DNA of 64,000 bases, from the NCBI GenBank assembly GCA_910575475.1, contig CAJTGD010000026.1, forward strand, positions 1-64,000. Reading direction: 5' to 3'. The position numbers and the translations under genes were made by a program. The notes below the pieces were generated by a model. It was not told the DNA's origin, did not search any database, and saw only the letters and a list, made by a program, of their open reading frames with translations. The stretch is from Lachnospiraceae bacterium (GTDB taxonomy: Bacteria > Bacillota > Clostridia > Lachnospirales > Lachnospiraceae). Shown here one piece after another: positions 34,033 through 43,437 of the stretch; the first letter of the stretch is position 1, and the number at the start of each line of letters is the position of its first letter.

Positions 34033-35422
34033 GGAGGGCGGCATCCATAGAAAGGGCGGTATCCTGGGAATCGATCTGGGAACCTCCTCCGTGAAAATGC
34101 TCCTGAAATCCCGCAGCGGAGGAACCGTCAAGGTGAAGGAGACGTATCGGGAGCCTGCGCCCTCCGGCTGGTGGAACGCGGTCAAAAAGGCACTGTCACG
34201 CCTGGATCTCCGGAAACTGGCGGCGATCGGCCTGTCCTCCCAGGTGGGGACCTATCTGGTGAACGGGGAGGTGGTCATCCCATGGAGCGGCAGGGAAGGT
34301 GCGGAGGAGCTTTCGGAGATCAGAGAAACCTTTGGCAGAGAGCTGTTTTTCCGTGAGATCGATATGCCTCACCCCAACATCATTTCCTATCCGGTTCCCC
34401 GCCTGCTGTATATCAAAAGGCACTATCCGCAGGTGGAAAGCGTCTGTCAGCCCAAGGATTTTCTCTGTGAAATGCTGACAGGGAGACGGCTTACAGATCC
34501 TTACTCCTGGCGGGGGCTGGCAAAGCTTTCGGAAGGCCGGTATAGCCAGGCTCTTTTAGACCGGATCGGGTTTCCTGTGCAAAAGCTGCCGGGGATGATT
34601 CCCGTGACCGGCAGGGCAGGAGAGACACAGGAGATTTCTCTGGAAGGAAATCTGCTCCCGGCCGGAGTTCCGGTTTTTATCGGTATGAATGATTTTTACG
34701 CGTCCCTTTTGGGGATGGGCGTATATGGGATCGGGGATTTTTTTGACATTACAGGGACCAGCGAGCATCTGGGTGTAGTGGAATCTGATCCGGATCCGGA
34801 TACGGAGCTGGTCAGCAGCCCGTATTTCTGCGGAAATGTGCATTATGGCGTGACTGCCTCGGCCGGAGCCTCCCTGAACTATGGGATGCGTCTGTTCGGC
34901 TTCGGGGATATGGAGCCGATGGAGAGCCTGAGCAGAAAACCGCCGGTATTTCTTCCTTATCTTAATGGGGAACGCGCGCCTGTCTGGGACGCCGACGCGC
35001 GGGGGATGTTCTTCGGCATTGACGGGGCCTGTGAGAAAAGGGATATGGCCTACGCGGTGATGGAAGGCGTGGTATTCAGCCTGTATCACATCTATGAATG
35101 CATGGGAAGGCCCAGGGGAACGGTAATGCGGGTGTCCGGCGGCGCGGCAGCGAACCGGGTGCTCTGCGAGATGAAGGCGGAGCTTTTCGGTGTCCCGGTG
35201 ATCGTGCCGGAGGAAACCGACACCTCGGCCTTGGGAGCTTATATGACCGCAGCGGTGGGCGCGGGCCGGTATGCGGATTTTGAGGAAGCAATAGAACACA
35301 ACTGCAGGAGCAGAGAGTGCATCAGGCCCGGGGGCCTGTACCAGGAGCGTTTGAAGCAGCGCTTTTCCATTTATAAGGAGCTCTATCCTGCCATAAAACA
35401 TATAAGGAGGGACAGCTTATGA
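34025..35422 (+). CDS. FGGY-family carbohydrate kinase
   Basis: 465 residues, somewhat shorter than the ~500 of xylulokinase. GILGIDLGTSSVKMLL is the N-terminal ATP-binding phosphate-1 motif, and VSGGAAANRVLCEMKAEL with ETDTSALGAY marks the C-terminal domain. It phosphorylates a ketose or sugar produced by the preceding dehydrogenase. The start overlaps that gene and its end overlaps the first MtlD-like gene by 4 bases. Confidence 0.88.
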   Translation: MNREGGIHRKGGILGIDLGTSSVKMLLKSRSGGTVKVKETYREPAPSGWWNAVKKALSRLDLRKLAAIGLSSQVGTYLVNGEVVIPWSGREGAEELSEIRETFGRELFFREIDMPHPNIISYPVPRLLYIKRHYPQVESVCQPKDFLCEMLTGRRLTDPYSWRGLAKLSEGRYSQALLDRIGFPVQKLPGMIPVTGRAGETQEISLEGNLLPAGVPVFIGMNDFYASLLGMGVYGIGDFFDITGTSEHLGVVESDPDPDTELVSSPYFCGNVHYGVTASAGASLNYGMRLFGFGDMEPMESLSRKPPVFLPYLNGERAPVWDADARGMFFGIDGACEKRDMAYAVMEGVVFSLYHIYECMGRPRGTVMRVSGGAAANRVLCEMKAELFGVPVIVPEETDTSALGAYMTAAVGAGRYADFEEAIEHNCRSRECIRPGGLYQERLKQRFSIYKELYPAIKHIRRDSL

Positions 35423-36591
35423 GCTGTGTAATATTCGGCGCCGGAAAGATCGCCAGAGGATTTATCGGACATTTACTGTATCTGAGCGGGATTACGTTTA
35501 CCTTTATTGAACGGGAAAAAACTCTTGCAGACCTGCTCAACACACGCGGGCGCTATACAGTCAACATTCTGGGGCACAGTGAAAAAAACTGCCAGGTTAC
35601 CGGCATCCATGCGTGGAGTTTTGAGGAAGAAGAGCAGGCGGCAGAAGCCATTTCCCAGGCGGACACCGTGTTTACCGCGGTAGGGGGAAAGAATCTTCCG
35701 TCCTTGGTTCCCATTCTGTTAAAAGGGATTGAAAAGAAGTCAAAAGCAGGCGGGAATCTGAATATCGTGACCTGTGAGAACTGGAAGCTCCCGGCGTCGG
35801 TCTTAAAAAACGGGATCGAAGAACGGCTGGGAGAAGAAACAAAAGCTTATTTTCAGTCGCATGTGGGAATCACGGAGGCGGTCATCATGCGTTCAGCCAT
35901 CGAGCCGGATGCGGAGCTGCTCAGGAAAGATCCGCTGATCGTCAATGTGCAGGATTTCTGGGAGCTTCCGGTGGATGCGTCCCGGATCGTAGGAAGCCTT
36001 CCGGATATCCGGGGCTTGAAATTGATTCCGGAATTTACCGGATTTTTGGAAAGGAAATTCTATACCTACAATGCCGCCAACGGGACCGTCTCCTATCTGG
36101 GCGCTCTCCTGGGATATGAAAAGCTGGCGGACGCCGCCCACGATGAGCGGATCATCCGGATTCTGGAAGGGGTGTACCAGGAGACGGCGGAGGCCCTGTC
36201 GAAAAAGCATCATTTTCCGCTGGATGAGCAGCTTGCATTTACACGGACGTCCAAGCGGAAGCTGCAGGACTATACGATCGTGGATTTCATTGAGAGAAAC
36301 GCCAGGGATCCTCTGCGGAAGCTGGGAAAGGACGACCGGCTGGTGGGATCGGCCCGGCTGGCGGAGGAATACGGAATAGAACCTCACAATCTCGGCATCG
36401 CCGCCGCGGCAGCCATTTATTATGAAAATGAGGACGATGAATCCGCTGTGAGACTGCGCTATATGCGGGAGGAAGAGGGCATTGACGCCGTGCTGGAACA
36501 GGTCTGCGGTCTGGATCCGGCGGGACGGCTGGCGGGACTGATCAGGAGCAAGATTGATTTATTAAAGGAATGGGGATGGATTCATGAGTAA
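35419..36591 (+). CDS. MtlD-like polyol dehydrogenase, paralogue 1 (no catalytic His)
   Basis: 390 residues, the size of mannitol-1-phosphate 5-dehydrogenase. The N-terminal NAD fold has FGAGKIARGFIG, as in MtlD. The catalytic K-x4-N-x2-H motif of long-chain polyol dehydrogenases reads KFYTYNAAN (Lys213, Asn218, Asn221), so Asn replaces the histidine. Activity may need its neighbouring paralogue or use a different mechanism. It overlaps the kinase by 4 bases and paralogue 2 by 8. Confidence 0.85.
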   Translation: MSCVIFGAGKIARGFIGHLLYLSGITFTFIEREKTLADLLNTRGRYTVNILGHSEKNCQVTGIHAWSFEEEEQAAEAISQADTVFTAVGGKNLPSLVPILLKGIEKKSKAGGNLNIVTCENWKLPASVLKNGIEERLGEETKAYFQSHVGITEAVIMRSAIEPDAELLRKDPLIVNVQDFWELPVDASRIVGSLPDIRGLKLIPEFTGFLERKFYTYNAANGTVSYLGALLGYEKLADAAHDERIIRILEGVYQETAEALSKKHHFPLDEQLAFTRTSKRKLQDYTIVDFIERNARDPLRKLGKDDRLVGSARLAEEYGIEPHNLGIAAAAAIYYENEDDESAVRLRYMREEEGIDAVLEQVCGLDPAGRLAGLIRSKIDLLKEWGWIHE

Positions 36592-37693
36592 GATTGCCAT
36601 AGTGGGTGCCGGAAAAACAGGGCGCGGGTTTATCGGAAGGCTTCTTAGGGAAGCAGATCAGGAAATGATACTGATTGACAAGGATAAAGATCTGGTTCGG
36701 GCGCTCAATGAAGCAGGAGCATTTTCCGTGCATTTTTTTGGAAAGGAAAGAGAATCTCTGGTGATCGATCGTTTTCAGGCGTATACCTGGAAAGACGCTG
36801 ATATCCAGGATGCGGAGCTGATCCTGGTCTCCGTGGGAGGGCAGAATCTGCAGGAAGCGGGGCGCTGCCTGTCAGAATGTCTGGAGGAAAATCGGCATTA
36901 CGCGGTCATCACCTGTGAAAATGCCTCCCACCCTTCCGAAACCCTGAGAAAAGCCATCGGAAAGAAGAATGTTTCTGTGAGCGAAGCAACCGTATTCTGT
37001 ACAACCATCGAAGGGGAGGGGCTGGATATCCGTTCGGAAAATTATCCGTATCTGCAGTGCGATGCGGATCTGCTGGAAGGCTATGAGCCGGGAATCGCGC
37101 AGATAAGGCCGTTGAAGCACTTTTCAAATTTCTTGACGAGAAAGCTCTATACCTACAATGCGGCCAGCTGCGTCATTGCCTATCTGGGATGGGCGAAAGG
37201 CTATGAGAATTACGGAGACGCGGCAAATGACGAGGAGATCCTGGCGCTTTTGGACCGGAATTATGAGGCCACGAACCGGGTGCTCTGCCGGGAATACGGC
37301 TACGATGAAAAGGATCAGGAAGAATTTGCCCTGCTGTCCAGAAAAAAATTCTGCGACCGCACGATCGAGGATACGGTTTCCAGAAATGCCAGAGATCCCC
37401 AGAGGAAGCTTGCGGCAGGCGAACGGATCATAGGACCCATCCGGCTGCTCCATCAATATGGGGAGGATGCTTCCGTGTTGGAAAAAACCGCCGCAGCCGC
37501 AATCCTTTACATCGCACCGCCGGAGGATCCATGGACGAAGCAGCAGGCAGAAAAAAGCAGCGGGCAGATCCTGGAAGAAATCTGCGGGATCCGCCCGGAT
37601 GAAAAACTCTACTCGAATATCATGAATGAAATTTATTTCTTACTGTCCTGCGGATTCCCTTCGGAGACATCCGGGTGCAGGAAGCTGTATTGA
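36584..37693 (+). CDS. MtlD-like polyol dehydrogenase, paralogue 2 (no catalytic His)
   Basis: 369 residues. The NAD fold GAGKTGRGFIG is the MtlD type. The catalytic motif reads KLYTYNAAS (Lys187, Asn192, Ser195), so Ser replaces the usual histidine. Tight 8-base overlap with paralogue 1 suggests they are made in equal amounts, perhaps as a heteromer. It converges with the lipoprotein gene, overlapping it by 61 bases. Confidence 0.84.
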   Translation: MSKIAIVGAGKTGRGFIGRLLREADQEMILIDKDKDLVRALNEAGAFSVHFFGKERESLVIDRFQAYTWKDADIQDAELILVSVGGQNLQEAGRCLSECLEENRHYAVITCENASHPSETLRKAIGKKNVSVSEATVFCTTIEGEGLDIRSENYPYLQCDADLLEGYEPGIAQIRPLKHFSNFLTRKLYTYNAASCVIAYLGWAKGYENYGDAANDEEILALLDRNYEATNRVLCREYGYDEKDQEEFALLSRKKFCDRTIEDTVSRNARDPQRKLAAGERIIGPIRLLHQYGEDASVLEKTAAAAILYIAPPEDPWTKQQAEKSSGQILEEICGIRPDEKLYSNIMNEIYFLLSCGFPSETSGCRKLY

Positions 37694-38175
37694 AGAATTT
37701 TGATATCCTCGGCGTCAACGGTATTTAAGATCACATTGCCGGTCTCCAGATACCAGACGTCGCCGGGGGATGCCAGATCGGAAAATCGGTCCGAATTGTA
37801 CTTGAACCCGCTTTTGCCAAGCATATCCTCCGACTCCCTGTGGATCTGATCATAAACCTCCAGGAGATCGTCGGAATCGTCGGTCTCGTACATCCAGGCC
37901 ATATTGACAAGCCTGTCATTTTCATCAAAAGAATACTTGATCGTTCCCTTCAAACCATCATATTCCTTCGGATAAGAATAAACCGGGCCGCCGTATACGG
38001 TGGAATCATAGGTCTCACCGTCACTGCCCTCCAATTCCTGAATATCCTCCAGCGTATGCTCCCATGTGATCGTTGTGAACGGACACTCCGCCGCCTTCTT
38101 CCCGCATCCCCAAGTAAATAAAATGCAAAAAACCAGAGCGAAAAGCAGAGTGAAAAGTTTGCGCAGTTTTTTCAT
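37633..38175 (-). CDS. Predicted lipoprotein of unknown function
   Basis: 180 residues. The signal peptide (KKLRKLFTLLFALVFCILF) ends in a lipobox-like FTWGC (Cys about residue 24). The mature part has an acidic, aspartate-rich region (YETDDSDDLLEVYDQ) but no recognised family. It converges on the second MtlD-like gene with a 61-base overlap and diverges from the LacI gene. Confidence 0.7.
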   Translation of the reverse strand: MKKLRKLFTLLFALVFCILFTWGCGKKAAECPFTTITWEHTLEDIQELEGSDGETYDSTVYGGPVYSYPKEYDGLKGTIKYSFDENDRLVNMAWMYETDDSDDLLEVYDQIHRESEDMLGKSGFKYNSDRFSDLASPGDVWYLETGNVILNTVDAEDIKILQYSFLHPDVSEGNPQDSKK

Positions 38176-38216
38176 AGTAAAAAAGAACCTCCATAATCGT
38201 TTCGTTTCGAAAAAAA

Positions 38217-38240
38217 CTGATGACGTATTTACGCATCAGC
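38217..38240. promoter_or_regulatory. Palindrome between lipoprotein and lacI-type genes
   Basis: CTGATGACGTATTTACGCATCAG is nearly a perfect palindrome (arms CTGATG/CATCAG with CGT/ACG inside). It lies in the divergent intergenic region and is a plausible operator. The rest of 38176-38420 has no gene. Confidence 0.45.
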
Positions 38241-38420
38241 GCAATTCCTATTCCTATTATACAACAGATGAAATATAAATAAAATGTTGAATTTTCCGTC
38301 AAAATATAGGAATTATTAGAAAATTTGGGATTTTCTATTGACTTGACCGAGAAAAATGTGCTTTACTAGAAAAAGTATTGTAACTAAGCGGTTCGTTTGA
38401 CAGAAAGGAAGGTGAGAGTC

Positions 38421-39440
38421 GTGCCGGCAACAATGCGCGATGTCAAAAACAGGACAGGTTTATCAATGGCGACGATTTCCAAGTACTTGAATGGAGGAAA
38501 CGTACTGCCGGAGAATAAGATTTTGATCGAAGAGGCAATCCATGAGCTGCACTATGAGGTCAATGAGATTGCAAGAGGACTTGTGAAAAATAAGACAAAG
38601 ATCGTAGGCGTCATGGTCCATGATATTGCATGCTATTTTTCGGGGATGCTGCTGCATTACATAGGACAGGAGCTGAGAAAGCGGGGCTATGGGATGATGA
38701 GCTGCGACTCCTGCAATGATGAAGAGATTGAGGCGCAGAATCTGAAGTTCCTGGTCAGCAGGAAGGTGGACGGGATCATTGCGCTTCCTGTCAGCATGAG
38801 AGGAACCTTTTTGAAGCCTGCGAAGCAGAATAAGATCCCCATCGTTCTGGTGGACCGGGCGTTTCAGGACGAAGAGTTCGACTGTGTGGGGATCGATAAT
38901 AAAATTGCGGCCTACCGGGCGGTGGACCTGCTGCTGAAGCATAATCATAAAAAGATCGCAGTGATCGCTTCTGATGTGGAGTATACCGGGATCGAACGGA
39001 TCAAGGGCTATGAAGACGCCATGCGCCAGGCGGGGCTGGAGATCCGGGAGGAGTATATCAAGCGGGGGCGCCATTCTATGGAGGTCGGTTATGAGAAGAT
39101 GAAGGAGCTGCTGGCGGAACCGGATCGCCCGACAGCGGTCCTGATGGGGAATTATGATACGATGCTGGGCGGAGTGCTGGCAGTCAACCAGTCTGAATTT
39201 TCCTGCCCGGAGGACATCTCCCTGATCGGGTTTGACAACCTGATGCTTTCCGGACTGATCAATCCAAGCTGGTACATGGTGGAGCAGCCGATGGAAAGGA
39301 TGTGCATGAAAGCAGTAGAATTGCTGTGGAACCGGATGGAAAAAAAGGAAGAGGAAGATGCGCCTGTAAAAATCTGCCTGGGAACAAAGATACAGAAAGG
39401 AGAATCCATCCGCAGACTGGAGGAAGGCATCCCGTCCTGA
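38421..39440 (+). CDS. LacI-family transcriptional regulator
   Basis: 339 residues from GTG 38421, supported by AAGGAAGGTGAG. The N-terminal LacI HTH (TMRDVKNRTGLSMATISKYL, hinge VNEIARGLVKNKT) is joined to a periplasmic-binding-protein-like sensor domain. It is the expected regulator of the downstream ABC importer and perhaps of the polyol dehydrogenase operon upstream. A hairpin with CGAAGCGTTT arms follows at 39520. Confidence 0.92.
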   Translation: MPATMRDVKNRTGLSMATISKYLNGGNVLPENKILIEEAIHELHYEVNEIARGLVKNKTKIVGVMVHDIACYFSGMLLHYIGQELRKRGYGMMSCDSCNDEEIEAQNLKFLVSRKVDGIIALPVSMRGTFLKPAKQNKIPIVLVDRAFQDEEFDCVGIDNKIAAYRAVDLLLKHNHKKIAVIASDVEYTGIERIKGYEDAMRQAGLEIREEYIKRGRHSMEVGYEKMKELLAEPDRPTAVLMGNYDTMLGGVLAVNQSEFSCPEDISLIGFDNLMLSGLINPSWYMVEQPMERMCMKAVELLWNRMEKKEEEDAPVKICLGTKIQKGESIRRLEEGIPS

Positions 39441-39519
39441 ACGAGGACGTATGGATTTGTGCGGCAGTATATGAAGGGACACGGAAACACTGCAGGGGAA
39501 AGCGTGCGGACATGAGAAG

Positions 39520-39550
39520 CGAAGCGTTTCGCTTTCGATAAAACGCTTCG
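39520..39550. promoter_or_regulatory. Inverted repeat after the LacI gene
   Basis: CGAAGCGTTT (39520-39529) pairs with AAACGCTTCG (39541-39550). There is no T run, so it is more likely an operator than a terminator. GAAGCGTT recurs at about 39719 downstream of the promoter. Confidence 0.4.
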
Positions 39551-39604
39551 GGAAAAGAGAAAGTTGAAACGGGATTCTGTTTGTAAAAATAATATAAAAA
39601 CTTG

Positions 39605-39633
39605 TTGACTTAAGGGAGGATAGATAGTATAAT
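39605..39633 (+). promoter_or_regulatory. Promoter of the ribose-type ABC importer
   Basis: TTGACT (39605-39610), a 17-base spacer and TATAAT (39628-39633). The predicted start at about 39640 leaves a ~170-base leader before the first permease. Confidence 0.7.
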
Positions 39634-39669
39634 ATGCCCTATAGAAACGAGAAAACGTCGCGGGGTATC

Positions 39670-39816
39670 ATGAAATATGTTCAAAACATTTCAAAAGCGT
39701 TTGGGGTGAATGAGAGCGAAGCGTTACGCGTGGCGAGTCGGATGCGTTCGCGAGAGCGGTATGTTGTGCGGAAAAACGGACGCATTCCGGAGGAACCATT
39801 CATGGAGGAGGAATGA
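39670..39816 (+). CDS. Possible leader peptide before the permease
   Basis: An open frame ends with ATGA overlap on the permease start (39813). The promoter's start point excludes the ATG at 39634, so ATG 39670 (MKYVQNISKAFGVNE, 48 residues) is the only reasonable start, but it lacks a good ribosome binding site. Translation coupling to the permease would explain the overlap. No family is recognised; it may be non-coding leader. Confidence 0.3.
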   Translation: MKYVQNISKAFGVNESEALRVASRMRSRERYVVRKNGRIPEEPFMEEE

Positions 39817-40793
39817 AAGTGGAAAAAATCAAACAAAATGCATTTGTAAAGAAGGTGGGGTTTAACAGAATTGTCCTGATCTTTGTACTGCTTTTAATGT
39901 ACCTGGCATTCGGGGCATTGACCGGCGGAAGCTTTTTCGGCTTTTCGCGTATCATGAACACCCTGAACTACGTTTACTTTCTGGGATTTCTTTCGCTGGG
40001 GGTAACATTCGTGATTGCAACAGGAGGAATTGATTTCTCTATCGGGCCGGTGATGTTCTGCTGTTCACTGGTGTCAGGGTATTGCCTGACTACCTACGGT
40101 GTGCCCATGGCGCCCAGCCTGATCATGAGTATCCTGATTGGTGTTTTGTTCGGCGTTTTCAATGGATATCTGGTAGCATACTGGAAGGTACCTCCGTTTA
40201 TCGTGTCTATGGCAAGCATGAACATTGCAAAAGGAATCGCGGCCGTATTTACAAAGACTCAGTCCGTAAGCTGGCCGCAGTCAACGACAGATGACGGATG
40301 GTACAGGAATTTTATCAACATGAACGGCATTCCGGTCGGCCTGTTTATCTTTTTGGGGATTTCAGTCATCTGCGCGATCGTATTGAATAAGACAAAATGG
40401 GGACGTTACATACTCTGCCTTGGAAGCAATGAAGAGGCTGTCAGGCTTTCAGGCGTGAATGTGAAAAAGTGGAAAATGCTGGCTTACATCATCTGTGGAA
40501 CTCTGGTCGGCGTGGCATCGATCTTCTTCGTAGCCGCATACACGACCGTACAGCCCGGATATGGAGACCAGTATAACAATGAAGCGATCGCAGGATGCGT
40601 GATGGGCGGTACATCCATGGCCGGCGGGCTTGCATCCATCAGTGGTACTGTAATTGGTGTATTTATCATTTCTCTTTTACAGCAAGGTATTCTTGCGCTG
40701 GGATTTACAAAAGAATATCAGTATATTATCACCGGTTTGATCGTTATTGCGGCAGTTTACTCGGACGTTTCCGCAAGACGCAGAAGGAATTAG
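39813..40793 (+). CDS. Ribose-type ABC permease 1 (RbsC family)
   Basis: 326 residues with about eight to ten transmembrane helices and the RbsC signature around GGIDFSIGPVM and ACGWSS-like conserved loops (AGCVMGGTSMAGGLASISGT). It is one of two different permeases flanking the ATPase gene, so the channel is probably a heterodimer. GGAGGAGG precedes the ATG. Confidence 0.9.
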   Translation: MKVEKIKQNAFVKKVGFNRIVLIFVLLLMYLAFGALTGGSFFGFSRIMNTLNYVYFLGFLSLGVTFVIATGGIDFSIGPVMFCCSLVSGYCLTTYGVPMAPSLIMSILIGVLFGVFNGYLVAYWKVPPFIVSMASMNIAKGIAAVFTKTQSVSWPQSTTDDGWYRNFINMNGIPVGLFIFLGISVICAIVLNKTKWGRYILCLGSNEEAVRLSGVNVKKWKMLAYIICGTLVGVASIFFVAAYTTVQPGYGDQYNNEAIAGCVMGGTSMAGGLASISGTVIGVFIISLLQQGILALGFTKEYQYIITGLIVIAAVYSDVSARRRRN

Positions 40794-40824
40794 TGATAGT
40801 ATAAAAGAAAGGAGAGGTGAGAAA

Positions 40825-42321
40825 ATGGGCGAAATTATTTTGACAATGAAGGGTATTGACAAGTCTTTCCCTGGTGTTCATGCACTGGATCATGTTGATT
40901 TAGAGGTGAGAAAGGGAGAAGTCCTCGCGCTCATGGGCGAAAATGGAGCGGGAAAGTCAACTCTGATGAAGGTATTGACGGGAATCTATAAAAAGGATTC
41001 CGGTACGATCACATATGAAGGAAAAGAAGTCGAATTTAAAAATACAAGAGAAGCTCAGGACGCCGGTATCGTAATCGTGCATCAGGAGCTGAACATGCTC
41101 GGCCATCTGACCGTTGCGCAGAACCTGTTCATCGGTAGAGAGTTCAAAAAGGGCATCCGGATCGACGACAAGAAGATGAATGAAGAAGCGGCGAAGCTTT
41201 TTGAAAGACTGAACGTGCATATCGATCCGACAGAGACCATGTCCAACCTGACGGTAGGAAAACAGCAGATGTGCGAGATCGCCAAGGCCGTTTCCTTTGA
41301 CGCCAAGGTCATCATCTTTGACGAGCCGTCCGCAGCCCTCACGGAGTCTGAGATCGAAGAGATGTTCAAGATCATCCGTGACCTGAAGAAAAAAGACATT
41401 GCCATGGTCTATATCTCTCACCGTATGGATGAGATCAAGGTAATCACGGATCGCGTTACAGTCATGCGTGACGGTACCTATGTAGGAACACTGATCACAG
41501 AAGAGTGTACAAAGGAAGACATCATCAACATGATGGTAGGCCGTGTCATTTATGAGGATCCGAAGACCGAAAGCGCGGTTCCGAAGGATGCGCCGGTTGT
41601 ATTAAAGGTAGAACATCTGAATGCAGGCAGGATGGTACAGGATGTCAGCTTTGAACTGCGCAAGGGCGAGATCCTCGGATTTTCAGGCTTGATGGGCGCG
41701 GGACGTACCGAGACGGCGAGAGCCCTGTTTGGAGCGGACCCGAAGGAAAGCGGAGACATCTATATCAACGGACAGAAGGTTACCATCAACAATCCGCAGG
41801 ACGCGGTTAACTGCGGGATCGGATATCTGTCCGAAGACAGAAAGCGGTATGGTATCGTTGTACAGAAGACCATTGCGGAAAATACAACGATGGCTTCCAT
41901 GAAGGACTTCATGAGTGGGATCTTTATTGATAAGAAGAAAGAGACTGATGTTGCCAACCAGTATGTAGAAGCGCTTGCAACCAAGACTCCGGGTGTGGAC
42001 GAACTGGTTGTAAACCTCTCCGGTGGTAACCAGCAGAAGGTCGTTATCGCAAAATGGCTGACACGAAACAGTGACATCCTCATTTTCGACGAGCCAACGA
42101 GAGGTATTGACGTCGGAGCGAAGAACGAGATTTACAAGCTGATGAACAGGCTGGTGGCAGAAGGCAAATCCATTATCATGATCTCCTCGGAGATGACGGA
42201 GATCCTGCGTATGAGCGACCGGATCGTGGTAATGTGCGAAGGAAAAAAGACAGGCGAGTTGGATATTTCCGAAGCAAAACAGGAAACAATTATGAATCTT
42301 GCGACAAGAGAGATTGAATAG
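40825..42321 (+). CDS. Sugar ABC transporter ATPase (RbsA family)
   Basis: 498 residues from ATG 40825 (AAAGGAGAGGTG upstream). Two fused ATP-binding domains are typical of RbsA/MglA. The first has GENGAGKSTLM, LTVGKQQM and IIFDEPSAAL. The second has GLMGAGRTE and LSGGNQQKV with ILIFDEPTRG. It energises the permeases on both sides. Confidence 0.94.
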   Translation: MGEIILTMKGIDKSFPGVHALDHVDLEVRKGEVLALMGENGAGKSTLMKVLTGIYKKDSGTITYEGKEVEFKNTREAQDAGIVIVHQELNMLGHLTVAQNLFIGREFKKGIRIDDKKMNEEAAKLFERLNVHIDPTETMSNLTVGKQQMCEIAKAVSFDAKVIIFDEPSAALTESEIEEMFKIIRDLKKKDIAMVYISHRMDEIKVITDRVTVMRDGTYVGTLITEECTKEDIINMMVGRVIYEDPKTESAVPKDAPVVLKVEHLNAGRMVQDVSFELRKGEILGFSGLMGAGRTETARALFGADPKESGDIYINGQKVTINNPQDAVNCGIGYLSEDRKRYGIVVQKTIAENTTMASMKDFMSGIFIDKKKETDVANQYVEALATKTPGVDELVVNLSGGNQQKVVIAKWLTRNSDILIFDEPTRGIDVGAKNEIYKLMNRLVAEGKSIIMISSEMTEILRMSDRIVVMCEGKKTGELDISEAKQETIMNLATREIE

Positions 42322-42335
42322 AGGAGGGCGGGAGA

Positions 42336-43310
42336 ATGGCAAACAAGAAAGCTTTTGGTAAATTAAAAGGGCGAGAGGCCATGGTATTGGCAATCATTGT
42401 TGCGATGATCGTTCTGTTCAGTATTCTCAGCCCCACGTTCAGAACCTATCCGACTCTGGTGAGTGTTTTGGACAATTCCTATTATATCACGCTGATGGCA
42501 CTGGGAGTTACGTTCCCTCTGATCACAGGCGGTGTAGACCTTTCCATAGGTACAGGACTGGTTTCTTACGCGCTGATCGGCGGATTCCTGATCTTCCAGA
42601 AGGGAATGCCGGTTGGGGTTGCGATTGCGGTATGTATCGGCTTTGGAGTATTGATCGGTGTATTTAACGGTGTACTGGTTGCGATCATGGACCTGCCGCC
42701 GTTCCTGGCGACACTGTGTACCTGCATGATCACGCGTGGACTCGGACCTGCGCTCTGCGGCGGTTTCGGCGTATCCTGGCCGTCATCCATATCAGCAGAC
42801 GGAGGCTTCCGGAAGATCTTCAAGTTCGTGACTGCGGAGGGAACGGTCATACCGATCGGGATCGTGTTTATGATCATCCTGGTAGCGATCATGTCCTTTG
42901 TATTAGATCATACCAGGGTAGGGCGTTATACGATTGCCATTGGAAGTAATAAAGAGGCAACAAGACTTGCAGGTGTAAACATCAAGTTCTATCATGTACT
43001 GGCATATGTGATCTCCGGATTATTTGCAGGTATGGCAGGGGTTGCATACGCTGCGACTTATGCAACGATCTATCCGGGCGCCGGCGCAGGATTTGAGCTG
43101 GATGCCATCGGCGGAGCGATCGTCGGCGGCGTATCTGCATCCGGCGGTGTAGGAACGATCCTGGGTTCCTTCCTCGGAGTTATCGTCATCTGTCTGATGA
43201 AGGTCGGACTTCCGTTTATCGGCCTGCAGGCAAACTGGCAGCAGATCTTTACCGGTATCGTGCTGATCGCGGCAGTATTGGTAGATGTATTGAAGAAGAA
43301 AAAAGACTGA
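42336..43310 (+). CDS. Ribose-type ABC permease 2 (RbsC family)
   Basis: 324 residues. About eight to ten transmembrane helices, with GGVDLSIGTG and GAIVGGVSASGGVGTI-like conserved loops of RbsC. It differs clearly from permease 1, so the two are not simple duplicates. It ends 127 bases before the binding-protein gene. Confidence 0.9.
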   Translation: MANKKAFGKLKGREAMVLAIIVAMIVLFSILSPTFRTYPTLVSVLDNSYYITLMALGVTFPLITGGVDLSIGTGLVSYALIGGFLIFQKGMPVGVAIAVCIGFGVLIGVFNGVLVAIMDLPPFLATLCTCMITRGLGPALCGGFGVSWPSSISADGGFRKIFKFVTAEGTVIPIGIVFMIILVAIMSFVLDHTRVGRYTIAIGSNKEATRLAGVNIKFYHVLAYVISGLFAGMAGVAYAATYATIYPGAGAGFELDAIGGAIVGGVSASGGVGTILGSFLGVIVICLMKVGLPFIGLQANWQQIFTGIVLIAAVLVDVLKKKKD

Positions 43311-43437
43311 GAAGAAACCAAAACTGTAGTTTATAAGAAACGGTAAACGAAAAAGAATCTGTTTTAAAACAGCAAGAATATGTTGTTCGAGCAAGAACTT
43401 CATATATAAAAAAATCTCATTAAAAGGAGGAAAAAAA

